From: Ligula intestinalis
Taxonomy: Eukaryota; Platyhelminthes; Cestoda; Diphyllobothriidea; Diphyllobothriidae
Reading direction: 5' to 3'
Length of the DNA: 64,000 nucleotides
Assembly (NCBI GenBank): GCA_036362985.1
Contig: JAYGXS010000004.1
Coordinates: 36,765,654-36,829,653 of the forward strand
A model generated the notes under the pieces. That model ran no database searches. It was given only the letters and a program-made list of their open reading frames with translations, and was not told where the DNA came from. Below, piece after piece: positions 13,116 to 23,642 of this stretch. The translations under genes and the position numbers were made by a program. Position 1 is the first letter of the stretch, and the number at the start of each line of letters is the position of its first letter.

Positions 13116-13760
13116 TCAAGTCGCAAAATCAACGGAGGCACGCTGTCAATGCCCAGGCCCTTCCGACCTGCCCGCGCTGTCAACGCACTTTCCGTGCACA
13201 TATCAGCTTGGTCAGCATCTCTGAACGCAGTGCACTACCCCTTCGACGGCTTCAAGAACTTTATCAGTCTCTCCTGTGGCCAGCACTTCGACGACGACCA
13301 CCCCTACCATAGAAGTTCAACTAGCTGATGCTTCGCTGTCCTCAATCGCTGACACCATCCTGTCTCTTGCAACCTCACCCCTAACCCTCCCCACCCCCTC
13401 TGACGTATCACCGCCCGCCCCCACCCTCATCACTACATCCAAGCCATCTACCAGAACTATGGGCTTGAGCTTAATCGGTCCTCACTGCAATCGCAAATTC
13501 ATCTCACGCATCGGCCTTGTCGGTCACTTGTGAATCCATCGCACAGACTTGTGAACCAGTGCCTGGAGCACCAACAAAGAAGAGACCGTTACCCTAACTG
13601 CCCCCCGAGCATTTACCCACCGCATGGGCCTACTAGGTCACTCGCGCATACACAACAGCGGTATTCACCGCAATGCTGCCACAATCAACACATCCTACAC
13701 ACCCATCACCAATTCCAGCCCCACCCACTCATCGCGTCGCCATCGCTAAGATAAAGATTC
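13116..13760 (+). pseudogene. Zinc-finger tail fragment of a tapeworm-type LINE ORF
   Basis: Three C2H2-type finger pieces are readable with a linker rich in T, P and S between the first two. Finger 1 is CPRCQRTF at 13,169-13,192. Finger 2 has PHCNRKFISRIGLVGHL near 13,480-13,530, with the first Cys changed to Gly and a stop before IHR. Finger 3 is AFTHRMGLLGHSRIH near 13,610-13,653. From memory, tapeworm RTE-like retrotransposon proteins end in an AQALPTCPRCQRTF-type finger array after the reverse transcriptase, and this piece fits that tail. The fingers would bind nucleic acid, but their role is unknown. Two frameshifts and several stops mark it as a relic. Confidence 0.6.
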
Positions 13761-14184
13761 GCCTTTAAACACGCCGGGAACCTCAAGGTAAGCACCCTCC
13801 AGGTAGGTTGGACACTGTTTTGCTGAACTTGCTTGCTAACCACCTACAGAACTGTATCTTAACATAATGTCTTCTGTAGTAACACTACTAATTAGGGTTA
13901 CTATTAATGGCATCAATAGTATTTGAATGTTATTTCTACCAACAGTAGCTTAGTACTAGCTCTTGAGCAATATCAATCTTGTTATTTGCTACTTGTTGTC
14001 GTTGGTAATACTATTGTTCTTCTTAGCATTGGTGCTACTGGCACTGTTATCCGCAATCACAAACACCAGATTTAGACGAAAAGGTGGTTAGTTCATTTTC
14101 CCATCCACTCTGCTTATTCATTATTACTGAGCTACTGACACAGCTATAGGATATGGCAATGTTAGTTTATTATCGAGCAGATTG

Positions 14185-15240
14185 CTCTCCCGGCTAAGCT
14201 GTCTCTTGGCTTGGGGAGTATTTCACTTCCCGCACTCCATGGCCCTTCCCAACAACTGTGGAGTTCTTCAAGGGGCTATATTATCCCCTCATTTCTTCTC
14301 CCTCCACACTGACGACCTACGATCGCCAAACGAATACTTGTTTGCTAAATATGCTGATGATATGGTTGTTGGCCACCCTCTCAAAAGTCAGACACATCTT
14401 CAGATACTGAAGGGTGGCCTAGACCATGTCTCAACATGGTCGTCAGCAAATGGCCTACTACTTAACGAGCGAAAGTCAGTCCAATGTATTTTTCGACTAC
14501 GTCCCTCTCCCAGTCCCGAAACTATTGACATTCTGCCCAACGAAGTATCCTCTTTCCGATACCTTGGTGTTAATCTAGCATCCAACCTTATATTTGCTCT
14601 TCATATAGAAGGCCTTTTTATCAAAATCCGTACACTTTTATATCATATCCGCCGCTTGCCTGTCATATCACACACCGCAAACCTTAATCTGGCGTTTGGT
14701 AGATGCCTGTATTCTCCCCCTCATTTTTTACTGCTCTCCAGTTATTTTTCCAGCCTTACTTAAAAAAGACCAAGTCATTTTTAAACGTAGCCTACGAAAG
14801 CTCTCTTCAGCTGCCGGTGTTTTCTATATTTTTTTAGCTGACATTATAATACAGCGACATTTTAAAACGGTCAAGCAATTTTCTGATCGCATCCTTAATG
14901 GAGTCGCTCAGCCTCTCCACTCTGAACTAATGACTGCGAAGTCTTCCCGTTCAATGCGTCGAGGCTTCCGTCATGTCTTGCCGCACATCAACATATCAGC
15001 ACTCTGCACTTCCATTCCTAGCACACTACCTAACGTGTGAAAAAGCGGAAATTGAGAAGTTGAAAGCTGATCTGTGTCCATAGTAGATGTGGACATCGTG
15101 TAAAACTTTAATTTTGAGTAGAACATGATCTTTTACCTTTTATCATGACCCATTGCTTAACCTATCTTTTGCACTCCGTGAATAGAGCCAGTTATCGCTA
15201 AAAAATCATGATTTTTCATCATAAATAAAGCAAGTATTCT
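14185..15240 (+). mobile_element. CR1/jockey-like LINE, 3' part (copy 2)
   Basis: This is a second copy of the 3.5-4.9 kb family, truncated further at its 5' end. The first frame (to about 14,763) has LPNNCGVLQGAILSPHFFSL, then YADDMVVGHPLKSQ (catalytic YADD near 14,350), WSSANGLLLNERKS and FRYLGVNL, all usual reverse transcriptase blocks. A +1 shift near 14,694 leads into a frame ending at 15,040 (ALLKKDQVIFKRSLRKLS, a typical C-terminal 'LEKIQRR'-like block). The untranslated tail ends AATAAAGCAAGTATTCT. It keeps YADD where copy 1 has FADD after a frame break. Inactive, since it lacks the 5' half. Confidence 0.85.
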
Positions 15241-15419
15241 CCCTCTCTTTCGCCCTCTCTCAAAAAAGGAGACGTCCCCTAAACCTCAAGAGAGAGTTAA
15301 GTTTTACAAAAAGTCAAGTTAGCCTAATAACGACAAATGGCTAAATAATTGCCTACATAGGTTGCGTCTGCATACTAAGTTCCGACTTGATACATGCACG
15401 TGCAGACCACACTGCAGCA

Positions 15420-16900
15420 TAATAAATATTGCTCTCGGCAATAGGATCACTAAAATTAGCACTCCTAGTAATGACAGAAATCTTCATACAGTAGTATCAT
15501 AGCCCTAGAAGTCCTAGATGCGCGTCGTCTATCGAAAGCTACAGCCAGTGACCACAAAAGATGATTCTCGTATGGCCCGGACAGACAAACGCCTAGATGC
15601 CATGTCAGGCAATCGGGATTTCTACGCACTAAGTTTAGTCGCACGATAGGCATTAGCCAGGACGCCCCCACTGTCGCCCCTATCTAGGATTAACTCCCAA
15701 CGTGTATAGTTATGTGTTCGTTAGACCAAATACGGTAACAGTTGCCTATGGACTATATGAGCTAAAATCGCTAGTATCACCAGCATCACTAATATTGCAC
15801 ATTTCCTGCTGCTCTGCACTGTACTGCACTGTGCTGCCATACTGTTGTCCTGTAGTACCGCAATTTTAGCGCACCTATTTAGAAAGATGATGGTCTGGGT
15901 AATCTGAGCTAGGACTAGGTACTGTAGAAACGGTAAACGTATTTTTTATGGACTAAATGCATGGTATATCTTCAGCTATTATCAAAAACACGTTTCTTTA
16001 ACCCTTCAGTTTACTAAAATCCCCATATAGGTTATGACTGCATACTATGGTAAAATTTCCTACATACACGTACAGGCCGCACTGTAACTTGCCACTTACT
16101 GGTTTTAACAAGTATGATGACAAGAACGAGCACTTCTACCATAGGCACAGCACTTCTAACAGTAATATCCTATTCCTAGTAGTCTTAACTGAGTAGAAGC
16201 TGACAGAGCCGAACTTAGACGTGTCAATCCCTGACGGCCCAGCACTGGCTCCCGTGACTGTCTGCGCAAGTTCTCTAACTGCCACCCACACTATCAAAAT
16301 CAGTCGTGACCACGTCGGACGCTCTCCGAACCTTAGATGATTGATTCTTTATCTATATACTAGGTCTAGATTTAATACAAGCACGTACAGGTTACACTGT
16401 AGCTTGCTACTTACGGGCTTTAGTAAGTATGCCTACTAGAAATAGCACTTCTAACGTAGGCACAGCACTTCTAACAGTAGTACCCTAGCCCTAGTAGTTT
16501 AAACTTCAGGAGACAAATAGGGCAAGCATTGATCTACTCCGAGCCTCAAATACCTACTCTACTCGGATTAACAAAAATCCAGGTACCTACTCCTAGTTGA
16601 GATCGAGAACACGGACCCAGATCTGACTCCAATCAATGTCATCTCCGACCAAATATTAGCATTAGTAAAAGTACCGGCACTGCAATCACTCACATACAGC
16701 GTTAGAAGCAGCAGTATAAACAGTAACTGCAGTAGCAAAAAGACGAGACTTGGGCTCCTTGAATCGTTCTAGACACTTATTACGGGTGAGTGAAGGTAAA
16801 TAGTGCAGTAATACCAGCGCAAGAGGCTACTGCTACTTACGACAAAGTAAGGCGGTGTTTTTGACAGCATTGGAGAAAGCGGCTTACGCCCGATTTCTGC
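15420..16900 (+). repeat. Dispersed repeat A, third copy, abutting the RTE 5' region
   Basis: Tandem cores (AAGTATGmnnACnAGAA..AGCACTTCTA) occur near 15,440, 16,110 and 16,430, with CACAGCACTTCTAACAGTA in the last two. The distal block ACAGCATTGGAGAAAGCGGC is at about 16,868, as in the copies at 6.4 and 10.75 kb. Here the repeat runs straight into the presumed 5' region of the RTE LINE instead of the ATCGAAATCGAT block. Confidence 0.65.
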
Positions 16901-16929
16901 TCGGTCATCTCAACCTTGTCTTGACACAG

Positions 16930-17660
16930 GTTCAAGCAGAGAGAGGGTTGAGAGTGTGATAGATGGCGGCGAGTCCACTTTCACTATATCTGGCTGCAGT
17001 CGCCGTTCCTGCTCTTGAGCATATGGTGGACATCATCGATGACGATGGTCGAACTAACACACACGCAATCATAATCATAATAGTTGTACCTAGAATTTTT
17101 AGCATCAATACAGGCTTCTCCATCGAAAGCCTTTGGCACTCCCTGAGGATCTTCTACTAAAAGGTAAGCCGTGTTCTCGTTATTTCTCTTCTTTTCTCGC
17201 TTTTTTCTTTCTCCCCCCTTCTTCTTTTCTTCTTCCCTTGCACAACCTGTTCTACAATGCTCACCTCTGGTTTGCTTTCTTTCCGGGAAGGCGGGTTACT
17301 CGTTAGCCTAGCTGCTGGCTACCCGGCGCGTCCACAGGTGGCGGATAGTGGAACGACCTTCAGTGAAGGCTAGCTGTGAAAAAAGCACTCTCGGGTCTGG
17401 CGAATAAGCAGTCGCGGACGCAGCAGCGGCAGTGCTACCAGGGCGCGGCGGGCGAAGGCCTGGCAAGCCAAAAGCCTATAAAAAGTCGCAAAGCCTGACG
17501 ATGGCGCTGTGACATGGCGAGCGTGAACCACCATCAAATAAGTTCGCTTGCCACCGCTGCCTTGTGGTTAGGCTAGTGATCCAAAGAGCTAGAGGAGACA
17601 ACCTAGAACAAACAATCCGTGCGGCTGTTGGGGACCCGCTCGTACCCAAAATTCCCAAGT
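16930..17660 (+). repeat. Presumed 5' untranslated part of the RTE-like LINE
   Basis: This stretch precedes the endonuclease ORF. Two pieces recur elsewhere in the window: 16,970-17,060 (GAGTCCACTTTCACT ... GGTGGACATC) at 22,570-22,660, and 17,280-17,480 at 8,680-8,892. A pyrimidine-only run of about 50-60 bases lies at 17,180-17,235. The recurrence supports an element-borne leader rather than unique sequence. Confidence 0.55.
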
Positions 17661-17667
17661 CACCTCA

Positions 17668-20414
17668 ATGAATTTCATGTCCTATAACTGCAATACGATT
17701 CATGCTACGGCGTCCGCGGGAACCAACGCGCTCCGCAACCCTCGTACAGTGGTGCGGGCGAATAGTATGCGAGCTGGACTACTCAATCGAAATCGGACTC
17801 TTGGTATTGGATGCTGGAATGTGCGAACGTTCCTGGCCCCTGGTACCCAAAGCCTGACGGTGCGCAGTCTTAATCAGTACAAGGTCGATGTCTGCTGCCT
17901 GTCCGAAGTCCGACTCCCTAACTCCGGCGCTCAGGCAATAAAAGTTCCTGGAGCTGACTCCCACTTCACCCTATAACACAATGGCCCCCATGGCTCCTCC
18001 GGCAGACATGGTGTGGCAATTGCCCTCTCGTGACAGGCGAGCCGTGCACTACTTGCCTGGGAACCAGTCAATGAACGCATGGCTTATGTGCGCTTGAAGG
18101 GCCACTTCACAAACATATGTGTGGTCGCTGTATATGCAACAACGTCTGCTGCTGATCAGTGTGATAAAGATATGTTTTACTCATAACTACAGACATTGAT
18201 CGAAAGGCTTCCTCGTCGCGATATATTGATTGCTGCCGGGGATTGGAATGGCCGAACTGGGCCGGGTGACTCCACAAACAGCCATCTTATCGGCCGCTTT
18301 GGGCTTGGTTCTCGATGTGATAATGGTTACAGATTACTGAACTTTGCTGAAAGAAACCGACTGTTTGTAGCGAACACGTGCTTCCAGCATCGCAACAAAC
18401 ACTTGCTGGCCTGGTACGCCAACGACGGCCATACAGCCAGTCAGATTGACTATATTTTAGTAAGCTCTAGATTCCGCAGCTGGGTTCATGATAGTCGGTC
18501 GCTGCGTGGTGCTGAACCTGGTAATGCCCATGGCTCTGACCACGTACTTGTTCGCACACGCTTGAAAGCACGCCTCTCATCTGCACCCAAAATGTCCCGC
18601 GCTAGATTCCTTGATGTCGCCAAAATCCGGCAACCCAACACCGCTAAGGCCGTAAGCAGAGAAATCCAATCCTGTTTCACGACCCGCACTGATAACGAAG
18701 TGGGTAATCTATGGTCCTTACTGAACACGTCAGTCTATGGAGCAGCCGAGAAGATTCTTGGATGCACCAAGCGGCGCCACAGTGATTGGATTAGCGGACA
18801 AACCCTGCAGTTGTCTGCGGAGACAGCCCGAGCTAGGGNNNNNNNNNNCGAAAGCTCTACCAACTTATTCGCCAGGCTAGTGGTAGACTGTCTCCACTGA
18901 GTGACTCAGTTGTAAATGGCAGCTTCATTGCTGACAACGTGAATAAGATCGAACGCTGGCGTGAGCATTTCGAGCACCTCTTCAATTTCGATACGGAGCC
19001 CACCACCGCCATGCTCCCATCAACAGTACAGCCTCCTCTATCTTTCACTTATCCGGTGTCATGCGACCCGCCTTTTGAAGCAGAAATCGCCGATGCCATA
19101 AAAAGGCTGCGCAACGATAAGGCACCTGGAGAGGATGGCATCCCCGCTGAAATCTACAAGTCATGTGCCGACACTCTGTCGCCTTGGCTTCATGGGGTAA
19201 TTGGACAAGCATGGAGAAACGAGACCTTTCCTGATGACTGGGGCTCATGCATCCTCGTGCCTGTCCACAAGAAGGGAGACAAGACAAGATGTGAGAACTA
19301 CCGTGGCATAAGTCTCATCGACATTGCTGCGAAGATTTTCGCTATCGTTCTCCTCAGGCGGTTCCAGTCTGTGCGCGACTCCAGGACGCGACCAAGCCAG
19401 GCCGGATTTCGTGCTGGGCGTGGATGTGTGGATCAGATATTCACTCCGAGACGGATTCTTGAATTCCACCATAGCTACCAGCAACCAACGGCATTTGCTT
19501 TGTGGACTTTACCGCTGCGTTCGACTCCGTCTATCGTGACTCTCTATGGCGGATAATGGCATTTGATGGTGTACCACCGAAACTAATCGTCATGATCAAG
19601 GCATACAACCGCTCCACCACTGCGCGGGTTTAGTCTAAAACAATCTCTCAGAACCCTTCGCTATTCAGTCAGGCGTTCGGCAAGGCTGTGTCCTGTCGCC
19701 CATTCTCTTTAACTACGCCATTGACTGGGTTCTCGGGAAGGCCCTACAAGAAGGTCACGGTATTGACCTTGCACCCGGACGCCGGTTGACTGACCTTGAC
19801 TATGCCGATGATATCGCCTTACTAGCATCAAGCTTTGGCGATCTCCAGTCTATGGTGTCACGGGTGAACGAAGTCGCGAAAACGGTCGGCTTGTCTATAA
19901 ACGCTGGGAAGACCAGTGTTTTCATGCTGCATCCCAACCGGAGAGAAGGCATCTCTCGAGATTAGTGGCTGTCAACTAGAAGAAGTCGACAGTTTCAAAT
20001 ACCTCGGAGCGAGATTGCTGCCGAATGGACAGAGTAAGGATGACATTGTCTCCCGAATTGATGCAGCGCGACGAGTGTTCTCCAGCCTTCGGAAGTGCTT
20101 ATGGACCCAACGCGATATCTCTATCTCAACAAAGACCCGCGTGTACCATGCATCTATGCGGTCCGTTCTCCTATACGGATGCGAATGTTGGGCTAAGCGC
20201 GTGGAAGATGAACAGAAACTGGAAGTATTTGACCACTACCGTCTGAGGAGCATCGTTTGAGTGAAGTATACCGACTTCGTCTCCAATGAGACAGTCCGCA
20301 CTCGCTGTGACAAAATCACAAGGATATCCCAGGCCATTCAGGAAAGACGGCTGAGATGGTTTGGACACGTTCTTCGTCGCCAACCTCAAAAGCTGAGTGC
20401 TGGTGCCCTCGACA
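17668..20414 (+). pseudogene. RTE-like LINE ORF: endonuclease plus reverse transcriptase, broken
   Basis: It encodes an EEP-type (apurinic-endonuclease-like) nuclease followed by a reverse transcriptase, which together carry out target-primed insertion. Endonuclease blocks: LGIGCWNVRTF (17,802), VDVCCLSEVRLP, AAGDWNGRTG (18,232), NTCFQHR, ASQIDYILVSSRF and NAHGSDHVLVRTRL with the GSDH catalytic box (18,533). Reverse transcriptase blocks after an N-gap: NDKAPGEDGIPAEIYK (19,115), ILVPVHKKGDK, ENYRGISLIDIAAKI, FVDFTAAFDSVYRDSLW (frame-shifted, 19,492), SGVRQGCVLSPILFNYAIDW, LTDLDYADDIALL (19,789) and SFKYLGARL. The terminal RLRWFGHVLRR block is at 20,348. Stops or shifts are near 17,976, 18,184, 19,492, 19,633, 19,920 and 20,260, so it is dead. 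It is cut at 20,414 by a nested element; the end continues at 21,928. Confidence 0.88.
18839..18848. other. Assembly gap (10 Ns)
   Basis: Ten Ns lie inside the RTE ORF. The reading frame left of the gap (ending ...TARAR) differs from that on the right (RKLYQLIRQASG...). Sequence between the nuclease and transcriptase blocks also looks missing, so the true gap is probably longer than 10 bases. Confidence 0.95.
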
Positions 20415-21927
20415 TGAAACTCCTTGGCGTGCGTTTTGATCCGCTTTTCACGTTCGCAGACCATGCCAGGGAGACCGCAAGCAAAGTAAGCCGCTGCACC
20501 AAGGTCCTCAAGGCTCTAGCAGGCACATCCTGGGGCTGCGCAAAAGAGACATTTGGCGACTGCTTTCAAGGCGCTGGCCAAGCCGCACCTCACTTATGCG
20601 GCATCAATCTGGTCTCCTACGATGAGCTCTTCTAGCCTCCGCCGCCTCCAGTCAGCACAGAACGCTGCCCTCCGCACGATCACGGGTTGCTATAAAATGT
20701 CGCCTATAGATCATCTTCATGCGGAGGCTTCTGTTCTACCGGTCGCCCATCACAGCACTCTCCTTAGCCAGCAGTTCTGGTGGAGTTTTTTGCAACCCGG
20801 CCATCCCAATCATCACCGTTGCACTGCTTCCGAGCCCTGCCGCAACGTGCAGCCGTCTATTAGAGCACTCCACAAGGAAGCTGTTGCCTCGTCTCTCGCG
20901 GATATACTTGTTGATAGATCTGCCACCAAGGCAGGCTTCCAGCGTCTCCACCAGAGAGTCGTTGTCGAGGAGAAACGAGGTAACCATCCCCCGGTCCTTT
21001 TGGGTGTGTTGTAACCTGGTGTGATCCTGTGTCAACACCGGTTATGTTCCCCCACTGCGTGTTAGGAAGAGAAGACAGGATGGGATAACAACTAGTACTT
21101 TACTGTCACTGGTACTAGTACATGCACTCTGGTCCGTGCGTCCAGCTGTAGCCTTCTGTGGTCGGTCTCCTCTAGGCAGCAGTCTCGTCTAGCAGCGTGT
21201 CCACAACAGAGTCCCCGTTCTGCTAGCGCCTCGCTATTTAAGTGGCAGCCGTCATTGCTCCCCATTGGCTCTCCCAATGCGCATGTTCGCCATGCACGTG
21301 CATGGGTCTATCCTCGCGTGACCGCATTCGGCTCCCGGTCGGCTGCGGCAGCAGTCCGCCTCCAGTTAGCCGCATGGCTTCTTTGTCCTAGTCTAGTCAG
21401 CCCTTTGACGGTCGCACGACCTAGAGCGTTGTGTATGCGTCTGATTGGCCTCGCGTGACCTCGTACTGTCTGAAGTCTGGGTGACGTGTTCGGCTTCTGT
21501 AACACCTCCCACTGTTCGAAGGTTGACTGGTCCGGCGTGTCCTCGGACTGCATGTGTCTCTGTCTGGGTGACGTGTCTGGTCTTCCCAACAGGGTGGCTA
21601 TCCACCTCCGATTGCGGCCTCGGAACGACATCTCCCGAGGGTCACTCGCTGTACCCTGGCGCAGCTACGCAGTGGCTACTGCATGCTTCTTAGCCAGTAC
21701 CAACACCGGATCGACCCATCCATACCCGACTGTGGCGTCTCGCCGCATGACTGCTTTCATCTGTTCGCCTGCAGTTCTCGGCCAGACACCCACCACACTC
21801 CCGCGGACCTGTGGCTCAAGCCGGCCGAGGTCGCGGCTTTTCTCCGTCTTCCGACGTCTCTCAGTTTGGATTCCGGCAGGGATTTCTAATCCAACTATGG
21901 GCTACGACACACACACACACACATACA
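20415..21927 (+). mobile_element. Nested 5'-truncated jockey-like LINE inside the RTE
   Basis: From 20,415 the protein changes from RTE tail to a different family: KLLGVRFDPLFTFADHARET, then after a shift near 20,550 ALAKPHLTYAASIWSPTMS and LRRLQSAQNAALRTITGCYK. That is the C-terminal part of a jockey-type reverse transcriptase ORF ('YAASIWSP...LQ..QN.ALR'). Its stop is near 21,012, followed by ~900 bp of GC-richer untranslated sequence. The end is a (CA)n-like run at about 21,906-21,926. The host RTE protein resumes at 21,928 with LPNWKRRRGGQLKTW, so this block is an insertion. The clade is inferred from motifs only. Confidence 0.75.
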
Positions 21928-22190
21928 ACCGTTGCCTAATTGGAAACGTCGAAGAGGGGGTCAACTCAAAACCTGGCTCGACTCGGTTCGTCAAGACATG
22001 GAAGCGGTTCTCGAACCTTCGGTATTTGGTCTCCGGCGCTGGCGAAGAGAATGAATTTAACTGTCCAGGTCTGCGGCCATGGATCACGCGCTTGTAGAAG
22101 CACCATTCGGGACATAAGTGAGGCCGGCTAGATCAGTCATGATCGCAGCCGTAACAAGTACAAGCAAGTTTGCTTTCCTTTTTAGCACTA
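21928..22190 (+). pseudogene. RTE-like LINE ORF, C-terminal end and 3' tail
   Basis: Resuming after the nested insertion, this gives LPNWKRRRGGQLKTWLDSVR, then VFGLRRWRRE with a stop. A frame change then gives LSRSAAMDHA and ACRSTIRDISEAG with the terminal stop at about 22,131. This is the conserved end of trematode and tapeworm RTE-like proteins as I remember it. It matches the minus-strand fragment ending at 12,620. The following GATCAGTCATGATCGCAGCC is shared 3' untranslated sequence. Confidence 0.8.
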
Positions 22191-22539
22191 CGTTCATCCT
22201 ACCTTAAGCAACCGATCAGCTACGCGATTGCCTGTTTCTGGCGGTGGAGAAGAGGATGAGGTCGACCCTCAGCGCATGGCTTTCCCCACTAAAAACAAAC
22301 TGATGGGCTAAAAGCCGAGGTTTGGAGGGTTGCCAACTGACAGAATAGCTCAGACACCGAAATCAGCCCAGTATCTTATTGGGTGGCTTGCTGTAGGCTG
22401 AGAGTCAGACTCAATGGCTCCGTCTTAATGTAGCCTTTATGGCACTCCCACGCAGGAGTCTACCTAGCAAGGTGGTGTTGTTGTGGCGCGCGTTGGGGTG
22501 TGTTAAGCGCAGACCGCCTGCACCCTCCCCCATCTCCGG

Positions 22540-22665
22540 TGGGGGAGTTGCCAGAGAATAGGGTAGATTCTGTGAGTCTACTTTCACTGTAAAACAGGTA
22601 TAAGCACCGAGTCTGCCTTGAGCTTGCGGTGGACATCGTCGAGAGCAACAATCGAACTGTCGGTG
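22540..22665 (+). repeat. RTE 5'-leader-like repeat fragment
   Basis: GTGAGTCTACTTTCACTGTA, then CTTGAGCTTGCGGTGGACATC and CAATCGAACTGTCGGTGG parallel 16,970-17,060 upstream of the RTE ORF. A second element of the family may have begun here and been lost, or this may be a solo fragment. No ORF follows. Confidence 0.5.
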
Positions 22666-22839
22666 GTGCGATAAGTGCATACTAATCGATTTGTGAGGAC
22701 AAACTATTTTAGTAGCCAACGCCACCAGGAAACACGTTTTACTTACTCAGTCAATCATTTTGCCTACAATACCTCGCAACTCTTATTTAAAGGGAAATAC
22801 TGGAGAGAGGAGAAACTGAGATTAAAAGAGACAACTTAC

Positions 22840-23202
22840 GAAAAGGGGATGAATACGTTCGTCATACAATTCGTAAACCTCTTTGTAAAGGTCGGGCGGT
22901 ATGACACACTTACGACCCAGATCACAAGTTGAGGTAAGACTGGGCGACTGATCGGATGCTGCTCCCAGCAGCGGACGGCAATCGGACCAGGCAGAGCAAT
23001 TCGCATTTGTGGATTTCGATGGTTTTATCTTCTTCTCCGTTTTCAACAGGACAGAAACTGCCACAGAGGCACAATGAAAGATGAGTTTCGGATCTGGTCG
23101 TGCTAAACAACCCTCCCCAATGTACACGGAACCACAAGAACTCCATCGGTAAAGCGTCTTTTGCGACTCCTTCGATGTTTGCTTGTTTGCAAATAAAAGC
23201 AT
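22840..23202 (-). CDS. CCNY: Cyclin-Y homologue, exon 3
   Basis: On the minus strand a 363-nt exon is open throughout (121 codons). It lies between an acceptor ...CATGTCTTAG and a strong donor GTAAGT. It contains TLYRWSSCGSVYIGEG, DPKLIFHCASVAVSVLL and, near its end, YELYDERIHPLF. These fit, in order, the segments before and at the start of the cyclin box of cyclin-Y (the 'KYSSCSTIFLDDST', 'YTIKCVALAIYYHI' and 'IFDENLHPL' regions of the vertebrate protein). Between the last two lies a 40-45-residue S/K/C-rich stretch longer than in vertebrates, perhaps a flatworm insertion. Cyclin-Y activates the kinases CDK14 and CDK16 at the membrane and promotes Wnt co-receptor phosphorylation. The cyclin box proper should be in later exons, which I do not see. 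Confidence 0.72.
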
Positions 23203-23236
23203 CTAAGACATGTATCGGAGGGTGAAAAGACCTTAC

Positions 23237-23265
23237 CTTTTTGAGGGAGTGATTCCTGTTGAGTA
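23237..23265 (-). CDS. CCNY: Cyclin-Y homologue, 29-nt micro-exon 2
   Basis: Minus-strand micro-exon bounded by a very good acceptor (pyrimidine-rich tract then CTTTTTATACAG) and a donor GTAAGG. It completes the codon left open by exon 1 (G+TA), encodes LNRNHSLKK and ends in phase 0, exactly what exon 3 needs. The intron after it is only 34 nt. Reading through instead of splicing meets a stop at the end of the intron, in frame with exon 3 (TAG just before its ATG). So splicing is required for the cyclin-Y reading. Confidence 0.65.
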
Positions 23266-23371
23266 CTGTATAAAAAGACTGGAGGAAGAGGGTTGAGCAA
23301 GCACCATTAAAAGAGGGATCTAAATCCACGTCTACTTATATGCGGAAAATGAGGAAACAAAAAGAGCTCAC

Positions 23372-23642
23372 CTTCAGGTTCTCTTTCGCTTATGTGTTGA
23401 ACCAATGGTGGTGGTACTACACCGCAGTCTTGGAAAGGTGTCCAACGATCGGTAACTATACGCTTATAGCCCCGTTCAACGGAATCAAAGCAGGCATTAA
23501 CGGGGGACGCGATATGCGGATGAAAGGCAGTATGGTTTGTAAACTGGTACTGGGAAGGTTCGTAAGGATCGACGGCTAAGTTATCCTCCGAATTCGTAAA
23601 TATGCTCCATTTAAGCCTACAGCAAACTAGTTGATTACCCAT
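23372..23642 (-). CDS. CCNY: Cyclin-Y homologue, exon 1 with start codon and lipid-anchor motif
   Basis: Minus-strand exon of 271 nt starting at an ATG in a GACATGGG context. The protein begins MGNQLVCC: Gly-2 fits N-myristoylation and Cys-7/8 fit palmitoylation, as in cyclin-Y (MGNxxSCC). A 60-residue variable part rich in P, H and Y follows, then LVQHISEREPE, matching the conserved 'LQHISDRE' block of cyclin-Y. It ends in phase 1 at the donor GTGAGC and joins the 29-nt micro-exon across a 106-nt intron. I recognise no competing reading. The upstream promoter (toward 24 kb) is AT-rich without a clear TATA box. The protein would act at the inner plasma membrane with a CDK14-type kinase. Confidence 0.75.

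Noticed and set aside
21040..21900. Solo LTR
   Set aside because: It is GC-rich with internally repeated GGGTGACGTGT pieces, but no TG...CA ends or target duplications. Its place between the jockey-like stop codon and the (CA)n tail fits a LINE 3' region better.
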